DNA of 64,000 nucleotides from Paracyclopina nana (Eukaryota > Arthropoda > Copepoda > Cyclopoida > Cyclopettidae), in the NCBI GenBank assembly GCA_019096065.1, contig JAGUCH010000004.1:5394001-5458000 (forward strand). The letters run 5' to 3'. The position numbers were made by a program, and so were the translations under genes. Of this stretch, positions 29,572 to 41,700 are shown in pieces (within the stretch, counting starts at the first letter, position 1; each line of letters starts with the position of its first letter). The notes beneath the pieces were generated by a model. It had not been told where the DNA came from. It was given only the letters and a program-made list of their open reading frames with translations, and did not search any database.

Positions 29572-30837
29572 CCTTCCGTTTCGCTAAAGAGAGGTTCTCT
29601 TTAACTCAACTTGTCCTTTAGTTTCGTCAGAGAAGTTAATCTCTAAGACTCAACTAGGTTTTTGTACTAAGTTAACACAAATGCTAACTTTCCGTACAGA
29701 GCTACGTCGCACGACTTAAAAGCACTAGGCCTCTAATCGCACTCAATTAAAAGCTAAAGCTTTTAATCGTAATACTGTTCAAAGCACAGTTAGCTTCCTA
29801 CTTACGCCGGTCAAGTGACTCGGAGAAAAAGTTGCAATTACTATGACAAGTTTTTATTTCAATGATTAGGACCACTTTTACCTAAGTAGTCTTCACCAAA
29901 GACCCACACGCACACAAATATACACACACACACACAAGAATAAAGATGAGCACTTGCTCAGAAGAGATATTACCAAACCTAGGCACCAGATGTCCAACAG
30001 AATCCTAAGTGCCCACAAGCTGAAAAACAAGGGTTGCATTCACTTTTACCAATCCTGAACGCCACTGTGCTGAGCAAGCTCAACAAAGTGAATGGAAAGA
30101 GAAAGAGGTACACACACACACAGGTATACGAAGCTCGCCCAGGCGCGCACTCTTTGCGCCCCAGAAGAGCCCTGGTCCAGAGCACCATACACTTTCCAGG
30201 GTGGCTTCCACCCCAAGCTCCATGCATGCCCTACACGCTCCAGGTTATTCGTTCTTCCATCTGCTTCAGCTTCTAACGGGTTCAACTTTCCAAAATGGCT
30301 CCCATCTTGAGCTCCATTGACCCATTAAAGCCCACAGGGGCAATGACACGCATGCCACCACCCGGCTACCATTTCCGGCTGCTTGGCTCCCATTTTCCAG
30401 CTTAAGACAAGCAAGGACGTCCCCACGGGCCTTCTCCCTTAGGAAATGATAGTACCAAGCCACACAACATAGGAACTTTGTCTGGCTAGGATCCATGGAA
30501 TTTTCTTCACAAACTAGGGCCGTCCATTCATAGATATAGTCTATTTAGGCACAACCTCTAAATGTGGCAACGGTGCGAAATGTACGTGTGCCTTTTTCAT
30601 TGCATTTACCGCTAGACTACACATAGACACTTCCACCGGGATGGCCTTCTTGGCTCGTCAGCCTCAGGACTTTTACAGTATTGACACACCCCAGTCGCAA
30701 CTAAAGTGCCGCCTAACCATCGCAGCCTCGCCCTCGGCAATTCACAGCCACAAATGGGTAACTTCAGGACGCATCCATCCATCTTTTTCCAGGACTTCTT
30801 TTGGTCTTCAAACCACTAGAGAGAGAGTGGCCATTCT
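29572..30837 (-). other. Untranslated leader of the retroelement
   Basis: About 1.27 kb lies between the PBS and the first sense ORF. It contains a short CA-rich microsatellite (around 29905-29940; a second CA stretch near 30110-30122). It has only short overlapping frames on both strands, none with recognisable content. It would be the place for packaging signals, but none can be identified from sequence alone. Confidence 0.5.
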
Positions 30838-30855
30838 ATCCCTCCGGGGCCTCCA
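30838..30855 (-). other. Primer binding site, tRNA-Thr type
   Basis: The sense strand reads TGGAGGCCCCGGAGGGAT, starting 3 nt after the 5' LTR. Its first ten bases are the exact complement of the 3' end of many animal tRNA-Thr molecules (GGGGCCTCCA). This fixes the orientation of the element. Confidence 0.75.
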
Positions 30856-30858
30856 AAA

Positions 30859-31567
30859 TGGTGTACAATTCGTACTCTCTTCAGGAACCTAGGAAGGTTA
30901 AGCATCGGTCCCAAGTCCAGTACTCATTCGCAACACCGGAGCTGCCAGGTCTCACGAGCCGCTATGCAGAGGCCGCAGCCTCACGTACACAGCTTCTGGC
31001 AAGGAACCTCTCGGCACGCTTATGTACAGTTGACCAGTGGTTAAGGCTCGCCCTTTCACCCTGATCATTCCAGGGATCAGGACCTCGCTATGAGTTGAGC
31101 ACTAATATACTTCATTAAGGTCTGATGGTATTTTCTATTCATTAGCTGGCACAACACAACATAACAGCTGCTTCTAATCAGAGCTCAAAACAATATATAT
31201 GACAATAAAGTTTCTTCTCTGTGGCTGTCTCTTCAGTGCTGCACACGTCAAACTTGGCGAGGATCTTCAGGTTCCAGCTGCTGGCAGAGTTCACACCAGT
31301 CAACCTCTAGCTATAAGGTTGACATGTTGCTTCTCTGAAGTCCCCTGAAGAACTCCCTTCTACCTCGCAATCCTGCCTTGTCCTCCCAAGGCTAACCTCC
31401 CTTCACCAGGTAGCTTCATCTTCCTTCCCATATTTCTGATGCAATTCAACAGGGAGGTTGCGAGGTTATGGTTGATATTTTTGCGTTGAATAGTCATCTT
31501 CTTCTTCCTTCTGTTTCTGTCATCCCATTTCCATATCATAACGCCATGATGAACTTGTCGTCCATCA
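30859..31567 (-). repeat. 5' LTR (right copy)
   Basis: This is a 709-bp direct repeat of 6901-7609, apparently without differences. It is followed on the right by the second TAAT target copy (31568-31571). Its transcription would run leftwards, away from WDR43. Confidence 0.95.
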
Positions 31568-31571
31568 TAAT

Positions 31572-32158
31572 AGTTAAACTTAGTGTGAATTGACAATTCA
31601 AGGTTGAAATTTTGCTGCATGCCTGCATCAAAATAGTTTTGAATTTTCCGCCAAATTGTCATAGAAAATAAGGAGCAAAAACTATTTTTCAGGCGGGCAA
31701 AAGTTTTGATTGTTCCATTTATTTTGAATTGATCATTAAAATTTCCAAAAATGAAAATGAATATTCATAAAATGTTATGCTTTTGCTTTCAATAATTTTT
31801 GTAACCTCAAAATTGTCCGATATGTAAGACTAAATGAGTATGAAATTTGTGCTCGGGGTGATTTCCGTTCAGCGCTTCAACAAGCATGTGTCTAGGTGGA
31901 TGTTTTGTAAACAAATCAATGTGTTAGGATCGTGAACTGTGCCAAAATTCACCTTTTCGTCGCTGTTCCATCCTCAAAGTCGAGATTCTTGGCCCAAGAA
32001 TCCATTTTGGATCCACATGCAATTAACTGTGAGTGCAATTTGACCTTGACATCCGAGGAAACCACGAAAAATTTGCTTTGTTTAGGCCATATATCCACGT
32101 GTTGCATTTTATTTTCTTTCAGGTTGCTCAAATTCATTCAGAATCATTGGTATCAAGG
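31572..32158 (+). promoter_or_regulatory. WDR43 upstream region with 5' UTR intron
   Basis: AT-rich host sequence resumes after the target duplication. A probable 5' UTR intron runs from GTGAGT (32029) to TTTCTTTCAG (ending 32122), placing the ATG at 32159 in the second exon. Confidence 0.5.
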
Positions 32159-34559
32159 ATGTCATCCTTGCTAAAATTCAGTTATTCCCCGTGTGGAAGC
32201 TACTTGGCTTTGACCACAAATGATGGCAAGTTGATTGTATTCGACTCCAAAAGTGGGAAACAAGAGCAGCAATTTGTCCCATCTGCTCATTTGTCGTCTT
32301 CTGCATGCTCTTGTCTTTCTTGGATGCCAGCCTTGTCAAGTATACCTACTGACAGCCCCAAAAGGAGGAAGTAAGTAAAAATGAAATAGTGAAAGCTAAT
32401 TTTAAAATTCGTTTGATAATGCAATAGCTTGTCAGTGATGACCCAGTTAATTTTTATTCTGTCACCTATCTTGAATTCTTTTTGCTATGATGTTTTTAGG
32501 AAAGAGAGCATTTTCGAAATTATTGCCTTCTAAGCTCACAAATGGTTATTTTTTTGCTCAAAATGGCATTCATTTTTGAATTCTTTTGAATTTTGACTTT
32601 TAAAAGTCTGCCCAAATATAATAATAATATAATAATCTATTTTTTGTCAGGTCAAGGAAGAGGAAAAATTCTATGTCATCACTGAATGGCAGTGTTGTCG
32701 AGGACGAATTGAAGAAAAGTGAATCTATTGCACTTGGCACTTCATCGGGGACAATTTTGGTTTACTCCACCAAGACTGGAGATGTGAGTTCTACCATCAA
32801 AGATGAAAATGGAGCCATCAATGCTGTGGTAAGCTTCTATTACTCTTTGAACTTTTTCGTCTGATTTTTTTTAGCTATGACTGAAATAACCTTTAAAATA
32901 TTGTTTGCTTGAAAGCTTCGTTTCAATTTTGCAGACATGGAACAAAAGTGGAACAGACATTTTTGCTGGATCCGAGCAAGGCTACATTTCCCAGTTCAAT
33001 GTCAAGAAAGGCCTGAATGTCCTTCGCTTTCGTGCCTCAGTGAGTGAGTCTAGGAAAAAGGCCATCTACTCGTTGGCCTTGTGGCCTCAAAACGAAAGAC
33101 AAATCTTGGTTGGCACAGTAGCCAATATTACTTTATGGGACTTGGAGACCAAAGTTCCACTGAGGAAGTTTGAGGGTGGTCATTTGGGTCCTGTCTCAAT
33201 GATTAGCTTCATTTCTCCACTGAATTTTATCTCAGTTGGCAAAAGTGAGGAAGATCACTCTGTGACCCTGTGGAACATTGAGGATGAATCGGACCTAACC
33301 AGTTTCAGTGCCAATGAGCCTGTGAAAGATGCCTTTGCTCTTTGCCATCAGGAGAATGAGGGAGCTTCAGTTGGCATAATTACCCAATCTGGTTCATTAT
33401 ACTATTACGAGCATCTGAGGAGCTCTAGAAGGAAAAAGAAGCCCATTGGTACCATTCAAGTGGCTACTGACAAGGCCAACAACAACAATGGTGCCAAGGT
33501 GTCTGTGTCACCCATTTTAGCAGGCAAATTCGTAGACAACACCATAGAATTTGCTCATGGATCTCATTTAAGGCCTATATTTGAGTGTCTTAAATGTGAA
33601 GAGGTTAATAAGGTCACATGCCTTGTAAGGCCTGTGCAGGGCCTTAATGGAGATTTGCAGCAACCTTCAAACCTTCAAATTCCCGTTGCAAATGGCGCCA
33701 CCATTTTGGCACCTGGACCCTCGATGCTCGAAAAGCAAACTGGCACCAAAAGGAAGACTTCAGAAAGTGGCAAGACTGATGTCATGTCCATGGCAGATAG
33801 GTTAAAGCTACTGTCACATGATGAGAACCAGAAATCCACGCCTCCAAGGACTGACTCTGTGTTGCAGCTTTTGCTTCAGGGCTTGAACAACAAGGACAAG
33901 CGTATTCTTGAATCGGTCTTAGAGCGAGCTGATGACGACCTCATCAGCAACACTGTCATGCGAATGCCAGTAGAGGCTGTGGTACCACTTGTGGAAGAGC
34001 TCCAGCATTGCATACAAGTACGTTTCTATCTGTATTTCACCTTGAACATGCTTATTCATCATTTATCTAGGGAAGGGGACTTGTCGTGTTTGCACATGCG
34101 AAATGGATGAAGGCAATCTTGAGGCATCACACTTCCTTTCTGATGTCCTCTCCTCACTGTGAAGACATTTTGACCTCTGTCTATGCAATGATTGAGGCAA
34201 AAACCAGAAATTACAACAAGATTCTGCAGCTCAGGGGGAAACTGGAAATGATGGTGCAACAAGTGACATCTCAGCCTGAATCTGTAGCTGAAAGTGTGAG
34301 CGCCAAGGAAGCTCTACTCATCTATCATGACGACTCATCTGATGAGTTGGATGACAAACTGGATGAGATGCTGATGCCAGCCTCTGACACTGACAATGAA
34401 AATGATGACTGGAACAATGAAGAGGATGACAATTCTGATGATGAAGATGTTGTAGAGGTTGATGACAATGATGAAGATGAAATGGATGATGATGATGATA
34501 AACCTGTCACCAATGGAGTGAATGGCTCTTCTGAAGATGACATGGATGATGATGAGTGA
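32159..34559 (+). CDS. WDR43: WD-repeat protein 43 / UTP5, small-subunit processome component
   Basis: Four exons (32159-32370, 32651-32828, 32935-34017, 34071-34559) close in phase and give 653 residues, close to the ~680 of the vertebrate protein. N-terminal WD repeats (FSYSPCGSYLALTTNDGKL, ITLWDLETK, VTLWNIEDE) form the propeller. The C-terminal part has the Utp12-type helical domain (MADRLKLL, LLLQGLNNKDKRILESVL, FAHAKWMKAILRHHTSFL) and ends in a long Asp/Glu-rich tail. In other eukaryotes the protein belongs to the t-UTP subcomplex that supports rDNA transcription and 18S rRNA processing in the nucleolus. AATAAA follows near 34600. The retroelement lies about 0.6 kb upstream of the ATG. 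Confidence 0.9.
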
Positions 34560-34969
34560 AGCAATTTGTACATAAAACTATAATATGTGGTTATTATCAA
34601 TAAATGCCATTGTTTCAGATAGGTTTTTTTGTAACTTTGCAGCTTAAAAGGATAAATGCTTGTGAGTACTACCTTTGTGATCTAGCAAGCAAGCTTCTCT
34701 CCAACCTGTGTTAAAGAGCTCTTTCACAGTATGTTTAAATCATGGCTTAAAATTTTTCTTCATTCGAAGTTCACCCTTAATTGCAGATTCTGCATTATGC
34801 AAGGATGAACCTGCATGTCAAGCACATTATCAGGAATATGTGGTTACTTAAAAGCCTTAAAAGAGTAAGCTCGGTTTCGAGCGCGCTCAACTTTGCGCGC
34901 ACGTTTCATACTCGCGTAGACATTCAGCTGTTGAGACCCGATAATGTAAACAATAACAAAAGTTCGGCA

Positions 34970-35707
34970 ATGTCTCTGCTCGCGCGCACCACTTTTACAA
35001 AATATTGCAGGATCTCGAGTCGCTTTTCTTTTTCAAGTTGTCATGCCGCAAAATTAAGATCTTTGTCAACTAGTCCATCTTATTGGCAGGAAAGGGCCAA
35101 ATCAAACTCCACAGAGGTTTCACATTCTCAAGCTGATGGACAGGTTCAAACCACATTTGCCCAAAAAAGTACACGCTAAAAGTTAAGATCAATTACGCCT
35201 TACTGTTCATTGAAATTTTCAGCCAAGGAAAATGTCAAGACAGCCAGTTATGCAACAGTGATCATAGCAGGAGTAGGTGTGACATGTGCAGTGTTGTATG
35301 TCATTTTGAGAGAGCTCTTTTCTGGCGACAGTGCCAATAACATATTCCAGTCTGCCTCCGAAAAGTGCATCAACCATCCAAAGGTTCAAGATCTTCTTGG
35401 TGAACCCATCAAAGCTTTTGGTGAGGAAACATCCCGACGAAGGAGAAGGCATGTGAGGCAAATGCATTATCAAGATGAGCAAGGCCACAAAGGCCTCAGA
35501 GTTCAATTTCACTTGCAAGGCTTGCGAAAACGAGCTATGGTTGAAGTTGATTCTAGAGAAGTAAAGCAGTTTTTAAAATGAAAGCGGCCATGAATTTAAA
35601 TATTTACCATTTTCCAGGATGACAATGGTCACATGAAAACCAGGTATATCATGGTGATCACTGAAGACATGTACAGAAACACAGTGGTAGTTGAGGACAA
35701 CCGATGA
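34970..35707 (+). CDS. TIMM21: Mitochondrial import inner membrane translocase subunit TIM21
   Basis: Exons 34970-35168, 35223-35560 and 35618-35707 give 208 residues. The N-terminus is a mitochondrial presequence (basic, Ser-rich, no acids). One membrane helix (ATVIIAGVGVTCAVLYVILRELF) is followed by the TIM21 intermembrane-space domain (SEKCINHPKVQDLLGEPIKAFGE), ending VVVEDNR as in animal TIM21. The protein links the TIM23 channel to the TOM complex and respiratory chain. The first donor (GTACAC) is weak but is the one that keeps frame. An in-frame upstream start would lengthen the presequence. It is convergent with rootletin, with only 56 bp between the stop codons. Confidence 0.9.
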
Positions 35708-35713
35708 GTTAAT

Positions 35714-35742
35714 AATAAACAAATGATGAGTATCTTTTATTT
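35714..35742. terminator. Facing poly(A) signals of TIMM21 and rootletin
   Basis: The plus-strand AATAAA (35714-35719) and the minus-strand AATAAA (35736-35741) lie within 30 bp, so the two convergent transcripts should overlap at their 3' ends. Confidence 0.6.
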
Positions 35743-35763
35743 TAAAATGCTGAACATAGGAAA

Positions 35764-38700
35764 TTAGCTACTGTCATCGAAATGCAATGTCCGTCTCGTG
35801 GAATAAGAAGAGGATTTGGGGCCCAAATGAGGTGTGCTGGCTGTCAGCCTACCCAATTTGGAAGGTGTTAATCTTGATACATAATCGGGACCATATCTGT
35901 CAACTGACAGGTTGAGCCTGCCAGCCTCTCTATCTAACGTACGTCCATCAGTGGAGCTATTCACAGTTTGCAAACTTTGGTCGAGATGGTGCCTCAATTC
36001 GGTGATCTCGTTGGCAATCCCGGAGGACTCCATGATGAACACTTGCCTTCTCCTCAGCTCTTTATTGAGCTGGTCCTTGAGTACTCCAACCTGCTGTTCA
36101 AGCCCGTAAATCCTCTCTTTGAATATTTTCTCCCTTGACGATTGAGTAGCCTCCATGTGCCTGACCGATTCTCTTTGTCTTTGGCTCTCTTTTTCCCTTT
36201 CTTTCCTTCGATCCTGGAGCAACTCTTGTACTCGTTTTCCGTGCAGGATTTCCAGCTCGGACAATTGCTGCTCAAGTCCTCTGATCTTCCTCAAAAGTCT
36301 CTCATTTTCCTGCTCCAACAGCCTGATTTTCACATAATGCTCACTATGTGCATGCTGATGATGTATTTTACCTCCCAAAAGAGGTATTTGAGATCTCACA
36401 TGATCAGGTTGATCCAGAGGAGATTTCAAATTTGAGGAGTTGAGGAGCTTTCTTTCAAGGTCTCTCTTGTCACTCTCCAACATTGTCAGCTTTCTGGTCA
36501 TGTCTTTCAGCTTATCTTGCAAAGCATCATTTTCCCTTCGCATCCTTGACAGCTCTTCCTTGATGTAATTGTCCGGGGAACTGCTCTCCAAGGAGGCTTT
36601 ACTGGCTTCCAAAGCCAATTCCAAATGATTTGCTCTGGAAGCTGATTTTTGCAATGCCAGCTCTACTTCCTCAAGATTTTGCTCCAGTGACAACATCCTC
36701 TTTTTGGTATCTTGCAATGAATTCTGTGAGGCCTCCAATTGGTCCTCCAGAAGATTTTTCTCATGCTTAGTCTTCTCCAATTGTCTCTCTAATTTGGCCA
36801 CATGACTTTCAGCCTCATAATTGTGCGAGTTTTTGGCTGAGATGCTCTGGTTCAAGTCTGAGACTCTCTCCTGTAAATCATGCTCATTTTTGAGGCTCTT
36901 TTCCAAATGGCTGTTCAAGCTGTCCACTGTGACATTCAACTCTGTACACTTGTCCTCCAAGTGAGCCACGCCACGTCCCAAATTATCACATTTGCTCTTC
37001 AAGTTCTGAAAATGTAAAATATTGATTCAGTGATAAGAAGATTTATCTCAAGTTTTGCCGCCGCTATCATTTGCTGTAAAAAAGTCAGTACAAAATGAGA
37101 ACTTTCGCAATTTGCGTAGTAGTTTTGGTGGTGAAATCTGCCAATGCTGGAGAGTGGCAAACTTCATCTGGTCAACTGTGCATAGACAAGTGCAAGTACC
37201 ATGACGATGAAAAGTACTTCCATTGGTGTCATGTCTCTGATAATAGTAGGACCTATTCGGATGGGACGTACTCCCAATCATGGTCGATAGATCGTAATGG
37301 ACCCTCGACCCATTTGAAGTGGGACTACTGTGTCCCATCTGAAAGCCTCGAGTACGACAGACCTCCTAATCAATGGGAGAATCAGAAGCCAGAGTAAGTT
37401 GCGTTTGCTTGAGGATTGTCACCTCTTAATCTCACTTATTCAAATCCTTCCTAAAGAGCTAATAAGTTTGTCGCTGAGGTGGCGTCACAAAAACTATCAT
37501 AAATTGAGAAAATCGAATCAAATGCGTGATGTTATAATTATGCGAGTAGATAGGGAGGGTCAAGTGGAGGGTGATGTGACACAGAAAAGTGCGGCTAGTC
37601 AAAACATTTATATTAGTAGATTGATTGCAAGCCATATTTGTAATTTGTACCTGCATCGATTTGAGTCAGTTGAGATTTAAGGGCCAGTACATACATTTGA
37701 GTCAGCAGAAATATTATATAATTGAGTGAGTAGAGAAATGTATTTGAGTCAGAGGAGATGATTGAGAGAGTAGAGAAATGTATTTGAGTCAGTGGAGATA
37801 ATTGAGTGGCTAAATAGTAACTACTAAAAATAGGTATTTTAGTCAATAGAATCATATTTTTGTAGTTTCTCAAGTGCTACCCTACTCAATTAAAAGAAAT
37901 GTCATGAGATTAAGAAGTCTCTACTCTCTACATATGACCTATGTTTTAGTTTCAATCAAGGCCAGAATGACAATGATGGAGGACTAGAATGGCACGATCC
38001 CAATGCACCTGATGACAGCCTAGAAGACGATGAAATCACTGACGAGTCCGTGCCTCACTTAACTCCCAAAGGTCCTTCGTCAGTTCTGTATAGGTTAACA
38101 CAATGCCAAGGTCCTTGCACGTACTCAATGCAAACTGGGGCTAGACCAGTGTGCAAGGTTGATAACCATCCATTGGCATACTTTATAGGCTTTGATACCT
38201 ATTTCTATTGCGTGGATGAAAGAATGCCCGTGAGGCAGCAGCTATCGAGCTTGTACAGGCTCTGGTGTCAAGACTCTTGCCGCAAAGAGACAAGTAGTCA
38301 TTTCTTTTGCTCAACTCTCTACGGAGTGGATCATTGCTCACCCCAACCTAACATTGGCAGCAATGGTGGAAAATGCGCATATCCATGTCAACATTATGAG
38401 TCCTTGGTGGACGAGTACTTTTTTTGCTACACAAAAGCTGACAACTCTTCATGGGAATACTGCGGCAACTGGAATGTTCCCAAGGAGAAAAAGGAGATAA
38501 TTGAATTCACCAGGTATGACTATGTGTGTGCTGACTACTGCAGACCAGACGAGGACAATGAGTATGAATGGTGCTACCATGTGTACTGGGACTACAATGC
38601 TACTTTGAATCAAGCTGACCTGAGAAAAACGTGGGATTACTGCAGAGGCCAAGTGCCACCTTCAATGGCGGGATGGAAAATTGCACTCATAGTTTTGGGA

Positions 38701-41700
38701 GTCATTGGAGCGATAGGATTAATGGTGGGAGGTGTGCTTATCTTTGATAAGTTCTCATCATGAAATAAACGAGCTACCAACTGTTGAGAAAAATAAGAAG
38801 GTGGAAGCACAAACTTTTCGGTGAATGGCTCTTTTTGAGCAAGTATTTTTGGAAAAACAATCACGTGCGAAAACTGTCACGTGATTACGAGCGGCAATTT
38901 GCTTCAAATAATATATTTGATTTTTACTACTCTGGCCAAAAAAGTTTGGGAGAATCTAACAAGTCAGTATTAAGTTTTTTATGTTCAAAAATATGAATGA
39001 GCCATTGATCTCATTTTGGATCATTTTCTAACGTTAATCTTGTGCTTTGATTCAATTGAGCTAATTATCTAATTGATATGAACAAAAATGAAACGACTTA
39101 GTTTAATTACCTGGACTTCTTTTTCTTTGTCACCAAGTGAGGCCAGCAGCCTATTATTCTCACTTTCAAGGCCCCTTTTGGCTACTTCTAGCCTTGACAA
39201 CCTCGTCTCCAGATCCTTGATTTCAGCTTGAAGTTTTCTCCGCTCAGTATCAAAAGATAGAGCTTGATTCTTTGACTTTCCTGACGAAAAGTCAACAGAA
39301 TCATGTGATTTCCGCAGTGTTTCAAGTTGATCCTTGGTCATTCTTAATTGACCTGACAGCTCTCGTAATTCCTGCTCACGTATCGATAATTTTTCCTCCT
39401 AAAAATATGACATAAATTAGGCTAAATTTCGATTTTTTGACTTAATATGATTTTATGAGGTATACGCACTTGAGTGGCAACGTTAGCATCACTTTGGGCT
39501 ACTCTGTTTTCAAGTTTTCTAAGAGCTTCTTCAAAGCTTTTGGACCTTTTCCTCTGATTGTCAACTTGGTCTTCAAGGTTGGATGTGTTTTCAAGTAGCT
39601 CACCGTTTTGCCTTTTGAGTGAAACAACTTGGTGCAAAGCTTCATCTCTTTCCTTGACAGCTAAACTGATTCGTGACACCAAATCACGTACATCACTCCT
39701 CACTTGCTCAATATCAACCTAAGATTAGAGCAAATCAACCAATGCCAAAAGGTCTCTAGGTCCGTGGCCAGAATTCTTGTTATGCATGTTGTTACGAATA
39801 AACAAAAATTATTGCTTGAAGCAACTTATGAAAGGAGCTCTCAAAAAACTTTTCACAAATAGGCATAAAATACGTTTTGCTCTGAATTGGGACAAAACCA
39901 AAAGACCCATCTTGGAAACAAGCCTTATAGGTCATAATTACCTCTGCAGACTCAGAATAGCTCGTGGTCGAAGAGCTTCGTCTTTGCCTTGTCCTTGTTG
40001 GAGTTGGGGGCCTTGACCTCGTATTCGATGAACTACGAACATGATGCAAAAGTGTAGCTATGCTTGACAGCTTGGACTCCGCTTCCTTTTTGGCACTCTC
40101 CAATTTGGCAACTGTTGCAAAAAGCTCACCAAGTCTACCATCCTGGCCATTCAGCTTGACTTGCAAATCTTTCACTTGTTGCTGCGAATTATTGTAGCAA
40201 ATCTCGAGGTTGTGCCTTTGGTCCTCAAGCTTTCGTTCACGACCTCTGATTTCTTCCAGGGTCTGGGTCAATGTTGACACCTTGGTTTGCCAAGCCTGCA
40301 AATCCACAGAGGCTTGACTTTTGGCATTGGAAAGCTCCTTTTCTAGCATGCTTTTAGAGCTTTCCAACTCGGATATACGAAGCCTCAGGTTTTGCAGTTC
40401 TCTACTTTCTTTACTTTTTAGGTCATCTTCAGCCACTTGTTGAGCACGAATGTTGTCAAAATGGATTTCAAGCTCCTTATGCTCACTGAGGAGTGATTGA
40501 TGTTGAGATTGCCAAAAGAGCATTTGCTCCTCATATTCTGCATTGTCGGCCTTCAAATTGTCACATTGATGACGAGTTGACTCCAATTCTTGCCTTAGGC
40601 TGTACAAGCTTTCTTCCATTTGCCTAGATTTGGACTTGACCCGATTCAAGTCTGAGCCAAGGAGCTCCTTATCTTCTTCCAAATGAGCTACAGTTTCCTT
40701 CAAGGAATTTTTAAGCTGATCCAAACGCTCAACTTGCAGCTTTGATTCATCTAGCCTTTTTTCGGTGTCAGTCAAATCCATTAGGACTTGCTGTTTGGCC
40801 TCACTTGTCTCTTCAAGTTTTCTTCTCACTTCAAGGAGCTCACCCTCTAACTTAGAAAATTGTTCAGTAGCCTTTTTCAATGATGATCTTAACAAATCGC
40901 ATTCAGATTCCATTTCAAGCCTGTCTTGCTTTTCTTTGCTTAATGATGCTGACAATGTTGACGTTTCTCGTTCAAGCTGGATTGTTTTATCCTGGAGTAA
41001 TCCTTTGAGCTTGGACAGCTCCATTTGGAGTTCATTAATGCTTGTTCTGTCTCTTTCAAGCTTAGATCCAGCTTCTCTTCTTTGCTTGTCAAGCTCTTTT
41101 TTAGTCTCTTCCAAATCAGCCACAGTTTCTGAAAGCCTTTCTGAAAGTCCTCTGAATTCCTGTTGAGCCATTGTCAAAGCCTGTTGCTTGTCATTCTCAG
41201 TCATCATCACTTCTTCAATGTGATTTTGCTTCAGAGCATTAATGCTAGCCAAAGCTTCCTCTAGCTCAAATTGCAATTTGGCAGCAATTTCCTCTTTCTC
41301 TTTGGTGACTTTTGTTAATTGAACTCTGTGCTCTTGTTCCATGGAGGCCTTTATAGCTTCACGATGCTTGAATGCATCATTTTCGGCCTCTATCAATTCC
41401 AATTTCAACTTATTCAGGGCTTTCTCCATGCTACAACAATAAAACGGGAGCTTAATTTGACACCATTTCATTCGACGGAAAACTGTGGTTTGATGAGAAC
41501 TAAAGAAACAGCTTGCTAGCAACAATTTTAAAAGCGGAAATATGGTATAAAATCATTATTTACCTTTCTTTGATGTCATTCTGTTCTTCAAGCAGTCTGG
41601 CTTTTTCAAGCTCTGCTCTGGCAATTTCGTCTTCCATGCTTCGCTTCAATGCCTTCATTTGCTTGCTCAATGCCTCACTTTGAGCCTTTGCTTCCTCGGC

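Larger units (their letters stand above)
6901..31567 (-). mobile_element. Giant ambisense LTR retroelement, 24.7 kb, complete between LTRs
   Basis: Boundaries come from two direct 709-bp repeats (6901-7609 and 30859-31567), each starting TG and ending CA. They are flanked by TAAT at 6897-6900 and 31568-31571. The orientation is minus: the primer binding site lies 3 bp inside the right LTR, and gag-like, Pol and env-like frames all read leftwards. By eye I find no difference between the LTRs, so the insertion looks recent. It sits between the divergently arranged HEATR6 and WDR43 genes and interrupts neither. Order in sense direction: 5' LTR, PBS, 1.27-kb leader, gag-region ORF 1, capsid-like ORF, zinc-knuckle ORF, Pol, long non-coding repeat region, accessory ORF, env-like frames, 3' LTR. 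Genes on the opposite strand occupy 11797-13900. Typical retroelements are 5-12 kb. The zinc-knuckle spacing recalls BEL/Pao, but the lineage is not settled from motifs alone. Confidence 0.93.

Noticed and set aside
19607..31567. Element as an endogenised DNA virus without retroelement nature
   Set aside because: LTRs, PBS, RT/RNase H/integrase and the target duplication show it integrates as an LTR retroelement, whatever the source of the extra genes.
34325..34600. Ser-rich 91-codon minus-strand frame
   Set aside because: Mirror of the Asp/Glu-rich tail of WDR43 on the other strand.
40765..41166. Long plus-strand frames opposite rootletin
   Set aside because: Shadows of coiled-coil coding sequence; no start context or splice evidence.
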